Source: UBA1189 sp964570685 (GTDB lineage: Bacteria > Bacteroidota > Bacteroidia > Bacteroidales > Bacteroidaceae). From it: 14,175 nucleotides of DNA. The stretch covers positions 1 through 14,175 of the forward strand of contig CAZMZC010000072.1 of NCBI GenBank assembly GCA_964570685.1, given 5' to 3'. The notes beneath the pieces were generated by a model. That model was given only the letters and a program-made list of their open reading frames with translations, was not told where the DNA came from and did not search any database. Positions 8,633 to 14,175 of this stretch are shown one piece after another (position 1 is the stretch's first letter; the number at the start of each line of letters is the position of its first letter). Position numbers and translations under genes: made by a program.

Positions 8633-11221
8633 ATGAGAAAACTCACACTGGGCCTAGCGGCCATCCTATGTACACTCAGTCTGTACGCCAACAAGCCCGA
8701 TTACGGCTACTTGTTCTCTTACGTCAACGGACGAGGTCTTGCCTTTGCCTATAGCTCCGACAGTGTTCGCTGGACCTCTATCGGCAACGGACGAACCTTT
8801 GTAGACAGCGACTTCGGCACCTGGGGCGCACAGAAGAAGATGTTCGCCCCACACCTCACACGCGACAGCCAAGGCATGTGGCGCTGTGTATGGTCGCCAA
8901 AGGCCGACAATCCACAGTTTGCCTACTGCGAGAGCCCCGACCTCATCAATTGGAAGCCGCAGGACTATCCCTACGTAGAAGGTGGCAGCTGTGTGCATCC
9001 TATACTTGTACAAGCCAAGAACAATGAGGGATGGGCGGTCATATACACGACACTTGACAGTACAATCTATGCGTATGGTTCTACGGACTGCCGCACATGG
9101 AAGAAGATGGACGTGAGTGCAGGGGATCGTCCCGCAGATGCTGGTCCATGCCAAGGCCCTGACTTCAGCACCATCAACTTAGACGACCGCCAAGTGGAAG
9201 GCCAAGTACACCGCGTAGAATGGGAACAAATTGACAAGCTCATCAAGCGCGACGACTACCTGCGCAATCGCCAGGTAAAACTCGATGAGCACATGGGTCA
9301 GGACCCCGTACGCTTTGCCGACCTCAAGCCCGTAAATGCACGCCTCACCATCGACGGCAAGGAACGTAAGGCCATCAGCAACGAACTCATCGGTATCTTC
9401 TTCGAGGATATCAGCTACGGAGCCGACGGCGGACTCTATGGCGAGCTCATCCAGAACCGCGACTTCGAATACTCTGCAGCTGACCGTGGCGGGTGGCACA
9501 GCCTCACCGCCTGGGAGCTCAAGGGCGAGGGCAGCACCGTGACCGTAGGCACCGACCGCCCCATACACGCCAACAACTGCCACTATGCCACATTGGCAAC
9601 CACTACTGCAGGAGCCACCTGGGAGAATGGTGGTTATGACGGTATTGCCCTCAAGGCTGGCGACCTCTATGACCTCAGCTTGATGGCCCGCAAGACATCG
9701 CCCAAGAGCAGTAAATTCCTCATCAGCCTCGTCAGTGAAGGGGGTGAAACCCTTGCCGAGAAGAGCATCACCGTAAGCAGTGCCGACTGGAAAACCCTCA
9801 AGGTCACCTTCAAGGCTGCAAAGGATGCTGCCAAGGCCCGCCTTGTCATCACCCCGCAGACAGTAGGAACGGTAGATATGGATATGGTATCGCTCTTCCC
9901 GCGCAACACCTTCAAGAACCGCAAGAACGGTCTCCGTGCCGACCTCGCACAGGTGATTGCCGATATGAAGCCCAAGTTTGTGCGCTTCCCCGGTGGCTGT
10001 GCCGCTCACGGTAACGGACTCGACAACATGTACCTTTGGAAACGCTCCATCGGCAAGCTCGAGGAGCGTCAGCATATGCCCAACATATGGCACTACCATC
10101 AGACCCTCGGTCTCGGTTACTACGAGTACTTCCTCTTCTGCGAAGACATCGGTGCAGAGCCTCTTCCCGTGATACCCGCTGCTGTGCCCTGCCAAAACTC
10201 TTCGCACGGCGGTCACGGCCAGCAGGGCGGTGTGCCTATAGAGGAGATGGACGCTTTCATACAGGACATCCTCGACCTCATCGAGTGGGCCAATGGCGAC
10301 GCCAAGACTACCAAGTGGGGCCGCGTACGTGCTGAGGCAGGGCACCCCAAACCCTTCAATCTCAAATATATCGGTATCGGCAACGAGGACCTCATCTCGA
10401 ACACCTTCACCGAGCGTTTCAACATGATCTACGATGCCATCCGCGAAAAGCATCCCGAGATTATCGTCTGCGGCACCGTAGGTCCCTTCTACGAAGGCTC
10501 TGACTACGAGTGGGGCTGGAAACTGGCTAAGGAGAAGGATATCCCCATGGTCGATGAGCACTACTACGTGAGCCCCGGCTGGTATATCCACAATCAGGAC
10601 TACTACGACCACTATGACCGTAACGCCAGTGAGGTATACCTCGGCGAATATGCTTGCCATATCGCGGGTCGCCACAACAATATCGAGACCGCCCTGTGCG
10701 AGGCTCTGCACCTCGTCAACGTGGAGCGCAATGCCGATATCGTACGCATGACCTCGTATGCTCCCCTTCTTGCCCGTCATGGACGCACCAACTGGAACCC
10801 CGACATGATTTACTTCAACTCATCGCGCATCGACCTTACCCCCGGCTACTACACCCAGAAGATATTCGGCAACAACAGCGGTGACCAGTATATCACGGGC
10901 AAGCTGAGCGTAGAGAGCCGTCGCGATGACGTGCGCAAGCGTGTAGCCACCTCTACCGTCTACGACTCGGCCACCGGCGACCTCATCATCAAGCTCGTCA
11001 ACCTGCTGCCCGTAGCCGTGACTACCGCCATAGAGGTCAACGATTGTGAGGCCTTTGCCACTACCGCCATTTGCACAGTGCTCACCGGCACACCCACCGA
11101 CCGCAAGGCCGTACCCACCGAGAGCACCATAGAGGTAGCACCACAGTTCAACTACGAGATGCCCCCTTACTCCTTCACCACCATCCGCATAGCGAAGGAG
11201 CAGCAGGGGAAGAAAAAGTAA
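8633..11221 (+). CDS. GH51 alpha-L-arabinofuranosidase fused to a partial GH43-like module
   Basis: Releases alpha-L-arabinofuranose from arabinan, arabinoxylan or arabinosylated xyloglucan. 862 residues. A Sec signal peptide covers about 1-19 (cut after LYA). Residues about 24-180 are propeller-like (GLAFAYSSDSVRW, MFAPHLTRD, FAYCESPDLINW, IYAYGSTDCRTW), resembling GH43-type blades but only half the size of a whole GH43 domain. A charged linker (185-228) follows. The GH51 part begins near 230 with ISNELIGIFFEDISYGADGG (248-267), then a CBM4-like jelly roll (about 285-422) and the TIM barrel (KPKFVRFPGGC at 446-456). The acid/base is E585 (YIGIGNEDL) and the nucleophile E672 (VYLGEYA); the arabinofuranosidase C-terminal beta domain runs to the end. 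The gene begins 13 bp after the GH95 stop. The front module lacks the DP of the usual GH43 RDPH signature and is unlikely to be catalytic; a binding or packing role is inferred. Confidence 0.94.
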   Translation: MRKLTLGLAAILCTLSLYANKPDYGYLFSYVNGRGLAFAYSSDSVRWTSIGNGRTFVDSDFGTWGAQKKMFAPHLTRDSQGMWRCVWSPKADNPQFAYCESPDLINWKPQDYPYVEGGSCVHPILVQAKNNEGWAVIYTTLDSTIYAYGSTDCRTWKKMDVSAGDRPADAGPCQGPDFSTINLDDRQVEGQVHRVEWEQIDKLIKRDDYLRNRQVKLDEHMGQDPVRFADLKPVNARLTIDGKERKAISNELIGIFFEDISYGADGGLYGELIQNRDFEYSAADRGGWHSLTAWELKGEGSTVTVGTDRPIHANNCHYATLATTTAGATWENGGYDGIALKAGDLYDLSLMARKTSPKSSKFLISLVSEGGETLAEKSITVSSADWKTLKVTFKAAKDAAKARLVITPQTVGTVDMDMVSLFPRNTFKNRKNGLRADLAQVIADMKPKFVRFPGGCAAHGNGLDNMYLWKRSIGKLEERQHMPNIWHYHQTLGLGYYEYFLFCEDIGAEPLPVIPAAVPCQNSSHGGHGQQGGVPIEEMDAFIQDILDLIEWANGDAKTTKWGRVRAEAGHPKPFNLKYIGIGNEDLISNTFTERFNMIYDAIREKHPEIIVCGTVGPFYEGSDYEWGWKLAKEKDIPMVDEHYYVSPGWYIHNQDYYDHYDRNASEVYLGEYACHIAGRHNNIETALCEALHLVNVERNADIVRMTSYAPLLARHGRTNWNPDMIYFNSSRIDLTPGYYTQKIFGNNSGDQYITGKLSVESRRDDVRKRVATSTVYDSATGDLIIKLVNLLPVAVTTAIEVNDCEAFATTAICTVLTGTPTDRKAVPTESTIEVAPQFNYEMPPYSFTTIRIAKEQQGKKK

Positions 11222-11256
11222 TCTGAAAGATTAGCAACTGACCCCAAAGAATACTC

Positions 11257-12114
11257 ATGAACAGAAAGAACTTCATACTATGGATGCTCGGGTTAGGGCT
11301 GCTGGTCGTAACCTGTGTCTTGAGCGATATCATCACTCTGGGGGAGAAGGTGAGCACTCTGCACCCATGGGCAGGACATGTGTTCTACGGCATCATTGGT
11401 CTCATTACCCTATGCTTGGTTGTAATCCCTACCCTGCGCATCATCTTCACCCCCGAGATGAAGGGGCATAAAGTGGGAAACATTCACGACATGTCTGCAG
11501 AGGAGCTCGACAAATACATCGAGCAGCTACGCTTGAGCAAGGAGCAGCGTGTCCATATCGCCCAGGCCAATGACCGTAGCGATGTCGTGAAAGCCATACT
11601 CGACGAGCGCAAAGAGCAAGCCGACGACATCATACGTTCCACAGCAGAAACCGTATTTGTCATCACGGCCGTATCGCAAAACAAGTCGGTAGATATGATT
11701 TCCACGCTGAGCATGAACGTGAGAATGATAAGCCGCCTCATCCGCCAGCAAGGTTATCGTCCTTCATACATACAGTTGTTCAAGCTATATGTATCGGTTA
11801 TCTCCTCCTCCATCATCATAGGTTCGGTAGATGAGTTAATGGACGATATTGACCTCGGCAGCCTCGTAGGGATGACAGGGCTGAAGCTCGCAGGCTCAAT
11901 CCTCAAGTCTGGAGCCAACGGTGCTGCCAACGCATACATCACCCTGAAAGTAGGCAAGAGCACCATAAAATATCTCGAAGAGGGTCCTCAAGAGTTTCAA
12001 GAGAATAAGAAATCCGTCAAGCACGAGATACGTCGCAATGCCCGCAAGGAACTCCCCAAAGTCGTCACCTCGGGTCTCAAGAACAGCGTGAACATGCTGC
12101 GGAGTATGGATTGA
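11257..12114 (+). CDS. Membrane protein with DUF697 (YcjF-like) domain
   Basis: Function unknown. 285 residues. Two N-terminal membrane segments (about 6-26 and 41-64) with a short loop between them, then a basic stretch and a charged helical region (78-127, rich in E, K and R, probably coiled). A hydrophobic helical domain follows (about 129-235; TAETVFVITAVSQNKSVDMISTL, NVRMISRLIRQQGYRPS, LYVSVISSSIIIGSVDELM) whose layout matches DUF697, the domain of YcjF-type inner membrane proteins. A basic, lysine- and arginine-rich tail ends the protein (250-285). No enzyme motif is visible. It sits 35 bp after the GH51 stop, without a recognisable promoter between, and just before a strong terminator, so it is probably the last gene of the carbohydrate operon. 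That pairing is odd, since such proteins are not known sugar-degradation components. It may be read through from the operon while having its own housekeeping role. The DUF697 assignment is by eye and moderately sure. Confidence 0.8.
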   Translation: MNRKNFILWMLGLGLLVVTCVLSDIITLGEKVSTLHPWAGHVFYGIIGLITLCLVVIPTLRIIFTPEMKGHKVGNIHDMSAEELDKYIEQLRLSKEQRVHIAQANDRSDVVKAILDERKEQADDIIRSTAETVFVITAVSQNKSVDMISTLSMNVRMISRLIRQQGYRPSYIQLFKLYVSVISSSIIIGSVDELMDDIDLGSLVGMTGLKLAGSILKSGANGAANAYITLKVGKSTIKYLEEGPQEFQENKKSVKHEIRRNARKELPKVVTSGLKNSVNMLRSMD

Positions 12115-12127
12115 CGGAGTTGTATGC

Positions 12128-12173
12128 TTATAAAAGGAACAGGCGCTGAGTACAGCGCCTGTTCCTTTTATAA
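12128..12173. terminator. Bidirectional intrinsic terminator
   Basis: Perfect 21-bp inverted repeat (arms 12128-12148 and 12153-12173) around the 4-nt loop AGTA. The inner stem is G/C-rich (GGAACAGGCGCTG) and the outer stem is A/T, giving an A-run on one side and TTTTAT on the other, so it can work for both converging transcripts. It lies 14 bp after the DUF697-like gene's stop codon and 15 bp from the stop of the lipoprotein gene on the opposite strand. Confidence 0.9.
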
Positions 12174-12188
12174 CACATTTGCTAACCA

Positions 12189-13508
12189 TTATTCATTAAG
12201 AGATGTATACCCTACTACTCCCTTATTAGCAAGGTATACCACCTTTACTTTTCTATCATAATCATAGTAAATCTTCTGGTTATCACTTGATATACCCGCA
12301 TCATATACATACTTCTCGGATAGGAATGCATTGACATCAGCAACCTTCACACCATCAACTAAACTTAAATCTATCGAATTAACTACGCCACTGTCAAATG
12401 AGAAAGTCACATCATTCATCAATGTCACTCCCGTATAACCCAAAATCTCATCACCTATAATATAAACAAGACGAGAGTTTGTACTCAGATTCTCATCACA
12501 TATAAGTTCCACTCCATACATATACTTCACCTCATCCATCGTCTTGCCAAGAGCGATGCTGAAGTCCTCGAACAGATCATGATTGATGTATGAAAACACC
12601 AGATTGGCACCATTATCAAACGTAACCTTCACGTCAGAAGCATCGTATGTTGCCTTATCTGTATAAGCAAAGAAAGATGCAGAGGTCTCATTCTTGTATG
12701 TATAATACTTTGTATTGAGATAAGATACCAGTTCACTGTTACTAAAAGGCTTATTGCTATACATCACAGCAATCTTTTCAACGAGTTTGGTACGCTTGCT
12801 GATATTGAATGTCAAGAACTTGTCATCCGCTGTATAGAGAACCATCTCATTGGTGGCTGCCTCAGTCTCGCCATATTCTGCCAGCACCTCATTCTTCGTA
12901 TATCCAATAGCCTTGGCATAGTCGGGAATAAGTCCTTCGGCCTTCACCAGCACCACTGCCGTACCCTCTGAGGCCACCACATCAATCAGCGTGATACCTT
13001 CAGCCACAGCCGTGATAGCACCCGTCTTGTCCACAGTAGCCACCTTCACATTGTGCGACTTATACGACGTGATACTGCCAGCTACCAAAGAGCTATATCC
13101 CGGAGTGTCACTCTTTCCATACTCCAACTCGATAGTTTCAATCAACTTTGCATAGGTAGTAGATTCGCCTGTCACCTTATCCTTTGCTGTAAAGGAATTT
13201 GCAGACAGCTTAGTGATTGTAACATCCAGAGACTTATCCACACCCACCGCAGTCAGACTCACATCATCGCTCACCGAATAGTTGCCTGCGCCATAACCAG
13301 CAAAAGCAGCATCGGCTAAAGTCGTAGTATAATAGAATCCACCGTTATTGGTAAACTTCAACACCTCGGTCACACCTGTCGTAGTATTATCATACACCCA
13401 GGTACCTGCCAACTTAGCATTTGTCACTACCAATGGTTCGGGAGCCGGTTCTTTGCTACAGCTTGCCAAAAGGCAAACAATGCTCATAAAACAAAACAAT
13501 TTCTTCAT
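12189..13508 (-). CDS. Lipoprotein with Big_2-like domain and tandem duplicated C-terminal modules
   Basis: Not a family I recognise as a whole. 439 residues. Signal peptide II with lipobox LASC and lipidated C17, followed by SKEPAPEP, a polar, acidic stretch compatible with surface export in Bacteroidetes. Residues about 31-118 look lipocalin-like (LAGTWVYDN, EVLKFTNNGGFYYTT), as in many Bacteroidales lipoproteins. About 122-190 matches the Big_2 Ig pattern (SHNVKVATVDKTGAITAVAEG). The rest holds two related modules, about 197-308 and 314-434. Each opens with a helix-like line (IGYTKNEVLAEYG against LGKTMDEVKYMYG), runs through beta strands, includes a VxxYLNTKY / VNAFLSEKY helix and ends in a strand pair. 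Catalytic residues are not evident; a binding or adhesive surface role is possible. Base composition is clearly more A/T-rich than the enzyme genes to the left. Start is the ATG at 13508, directly before the signal peptide. It is probably expressed from the promoter(s) at 13560-13671. Confidence 0.88.
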   Translation of the reverse strand: MKKLFCFMSIVCLLASCSKEPAPEPLVVTNAKLAGTWVYDNTTTGVTEVLKFTNNGGFYYTTTLADAAFAGYGAGNYSVSDDVSLTAVGVDKSLDVTITKLSANSFTAKDKVTGESTTYAKLIETIELEYGKSDTPGYSSLVAGSITSYKSHNVKVATVDKTGAITAVAEGITLIDVVASEGTAVVLVKAEGLIPDYAKAIGYTKNEVLAEYGETEAATNEMVLYTADDKFLTFNISKRTKLVEKIAVMYSNKPFSNSELVSYLNTKYYTYKNETSASFFAYTDKATYDASDVKVTFDNGANLVFSYINHDLFEDFSIALGKTMDEVKYMYGVELICDENLSTNSRLVYIIGDEILGYTGVTLMNDVTFSFDSGVVNSIDLSLVDGVKVADVNAFLSEKYVYDAGISSDNQKIYYDYDRKVKVVYLANKGVVGYTSLNE

Positions 13509-13559
13509 TTTCTTGTGTTTTTATAGTTAATACTCTCTTATCCTATAAATATCCGACTG

Positions 13560-13590
13560 CAAATATAAACAAACGAGCGAGAAATATCAA
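13560..13590 (-). promoter_or_regulatory. Proximal promoter of the lipoprotein gene
   Basis: On the minus strand, TTG (13590-13588) is followed after 20 bp by TATATTTG (13567-13560), a perfect TAnnTTTG. A start near 13553 would give a leader of about 45 nt to the ATG at 13508. The whole element lies inside the first 34-bp direct repeat. Confidence 0.6.
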
Positions 13591-13593
13591 GCT
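13560..13593. repeat. 34-bp direct repeat, copy 1
   Basis: Identical over 34 bases to 13641-13674, with copies offset by 81 bp; identity stops sharply on both sides (G before here against T, and T after against A). Each copy carries the TATATTTG/TTG promoter elements in the minus direction. Confidence 0.95.
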
Positions 13594-13595
13594 TG

Positions 13596-13633
13596 CTTGA
13601 ATATTTTTCACAGCGAGTGAAAATATATTCGAG
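13596..13633. repeat. Hairpin between the two direct repeats
   Basis: Arms 13596-13611 and 13617-13633 are inverted copies apart from one T/C difference and one single-base indel, with the loop AGCGA. The left arm can instead pair with 13579-13592 in the first direct repeat (loop TT, one bulge), so the two folds exclude each other. It lies downstream of the RyR gene on the minus strand and upstream of the lipoprotein gene. A terminator or attenuator role is possible, though no clean T-run follows. Confidence 0.7.
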
Positions 13634-13640
13634 TTTACCT

Positions 13641-13671
13641 CAAATATAAACAAACGAGCGAGAAATATCAA
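13641..13671 (-). promoter_or_regulatory. Distal duplicate promoter of the lipoprotein gene
   Basis: Same elements as the proximal promoter, because it lies in the duplicated 34 bp: TTG (13671-13669), 20-bp spacer, TATATTTG (13648-13641). A transcript from here would begin near 13634 and carry the hairpin and the first repeat in a leader of about 126 nt. Whether both copies are active is not known. Confidence 0.4.
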
Positions 13672-13674
13672 GCT
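13641..13674. repeat. 34-bp direct repeat, copy 2
   Basis: Second exact copy of the 34-bp repeat at 13560-13593, 14 bp from the stop codon of the RyR-domain gene. The stretch between copies is 47 bp and is mostly filled by the hairpin. Confidence 0.95.
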
Positions 13675-13688
13675 ATGGTACAAGTTGT

Positions 13689-13979
13689 TTACCTTTTAGA
13701 GATCTTAAAACCCAATTTACATATGAGTTTCAATGTACCAAGGGCCGTATCGCGATCATATGCCTTTTCCTCTTCAGGCAAATCCTCGTAGGGCACAAGG
13801 CAGGGATGCTGCTTCAATGCATCACTACGTGTCTCACCGTAAGTCCAGCCTTGGCTAATACGGCTCTGCGCCCATACTTCATGAACATTCTTTGCCATTT
13901 GCTCCATCAATACATTTAACTCTTCTGGAAGCTGGATATCACTTGTATCCATGGGTTGCGGTACATAATTCTTTCTCAT
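13689..13979 (-). CDS. Small RyR-domain protein
   Basis: 96 residues, almost entirely one RyR (ryanodine receptor repeat) domain. Recognisable strings are YVPQPMDTSDIQLPEEL (5-21), ENVH-like KNVHEVWAQSRISQGWTYGE (30-49), HPCLVPYEDLPEEEKAYDR (58-76) and the closing LKLICKLGFKI. These match the bacterial single-domain members closely. There is no signal peptide or membrane segment, so it is cytoplasmic. Its biochemical role in bacteria is not established; ligand or protein binding is the usual suggestion. I chose the ATG at 13979, not one 39 bases upstream, because the domain starts there and because it overlaps the TGA of the upstream gene as ATGA, a typical translational coupling arrangement. 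The longer start would add a basic 13-residue stretch lying inside the upstream coding frame. The coupled upstream partner is the best clue to its job. Confidence 0.88.
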   Translation of the reverse strand: MRKNYVPQPMDTSDIQLPEELNVLMEQMAKNVHEVWAQSRISQGWTYGETRSDALKQHPCLVPYEDLPEEEKAYDRDTALGTLKLICKLGFKISKR

Positions 13980-14175
13980 TGTTCTTGTTTTAAGGTTTCT
14001 TCTATAGAACAATCGCATGGGCAGATTCTTGCATTATCCTTTTGTAAATATTCCTTGCTTACTTCCTTATTTTCACATTTTGTGTCCCATTCCTCCAGGT
14101 ACTTCCAATGCTTGAGGCTATTGGAAAAGTCGCGTGCGTTTACCCCCCGATGGCGAGTTGCGTTGACCCCGTGTG
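13976..14175 (-). CDS. Unidentified protein, C-terminal 66 residues only
   Basis: An open frame runs without a stop from the right edge to a TGA at 13978-13976, overlapping the RyR gene's ATG by four bases. The visible end contains HGVNATRHRGVNARDFS, then KHWKYLEEWDTKCENKEVSKEY, then a cysteine cluster, ARICPCDCSIEE, ending LKQEQ. The overlap, the sensible amino acid composition and the lack of any better reading on either strand support a real gene. The sequence after the first 16 residues is highly charged, with helical character. CPCDC could bind metal or be structural. GVNA occurs twice nine residues apart. I do not recognise a family; the start and most of the protein lie outside the window. 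Confidence 0.6.
   Translation of the reverse strand, partial: HGVNATRHRGVNARDFSNSLKHWKYLEEWDTKCENKEVSKEYLQKDNARICPCDCSIEETLKQEQ

Noticed and set aside
9179..10780. A 533-codon open frame antisense to the GH51 gene, and similar long antisense frames at 32-1282 and 1656-2894
   Set aside because: They arise from the G/C-rich third positions of strongly identified enzyme genes on the other strand, have no family motifs, and show the valine- and alanine-heavy composition typical of shadow frames.
13560..13674. Two 34-bp repeats with a 47-bp interval, resembling a minimal CRISPR unit
   Set aside because: There are only two copies, the interval is mostly a hairpin, the repeats hold promoter boxes, and no cas gene is in view.
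13980..14018. Longer start for the RyR protein at 14018
   Set aside because: The extra 13 residues lie inside the upstream coding frame and outside the domain, while the ATG at 13979 gives the ATGA overlap.

Overview
The window reads as Bacteroidales chromosome, most like Prevotellaceae or a neighbouring family. The basis is the enzyme families present (GH2, GH31, PL11, GH95, GH51, nearly all with export signals), promoters of the Bacteroidetes type (TTTG near -33, TAnnTTTG near -7), start codons preceded by A/T-rich leaders instead of a GGAGG-type ribosome site, and a GIYIVNGQKV-type protein tail. I cannot name a species. No SusC/SusD pair, regulator, transposase, tRNA or rRNA gene is visible.

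Layout: positions 1-3686 hold a minus-strand pair, a GH2 beta-galactosidase followed 31 bp downstream by a GH31 alpha-xylosidase-type enzyme that runs off the left edge. Positions 3687-3875 are a compact divergent control region with two outward-facing promoters of the same geometry. Positions 3876-12114 are a tightly packed plus-strand series (gaps of 16, 13 and 35 bp): PL11 rhamnogalacturonan lyase, GH95 alpha-fucosidase or alpha-L-galactosidase lipoprotein, a GH51 arabinofuranosidase carrying a half-sized GH43-like front module, and an unexpected DUF697-like membrane protein. A perfect 21-bp-stem hairpin at 12128-12173 closes this unit and also faces the convergent gene on the other side.

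Right of the hairpin the DNA becomes visibly more A/T-rich and the theme changes. There is a minus-strand lipoprotein (12189-13508) with a Big_2-like domain and an internal duplication. Its upstream region contains two identical 34-bp repeats, each of which embeds a complete promoter, around a hairpin that can pair in two exclusive ways. Then come a small RyR-domain protein (13689-13979) and the tail of a further gene that overlaps it by four bases (13976-14175).

How the genes fit together: the five enzymes cover the exo-acting reactions needed to strip xyloglucan side chains (fucose, galactose, xylose and arabinose) plus an endolyase for the rhamnogalacturonan I backbone. The locus is best read as a plant primary cell wall (pectin plus xyloglucan) degradation unit whose transport and sensing genes lie outside the window or elsewhere in the genome. 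That substrate reading is inference from family membership.
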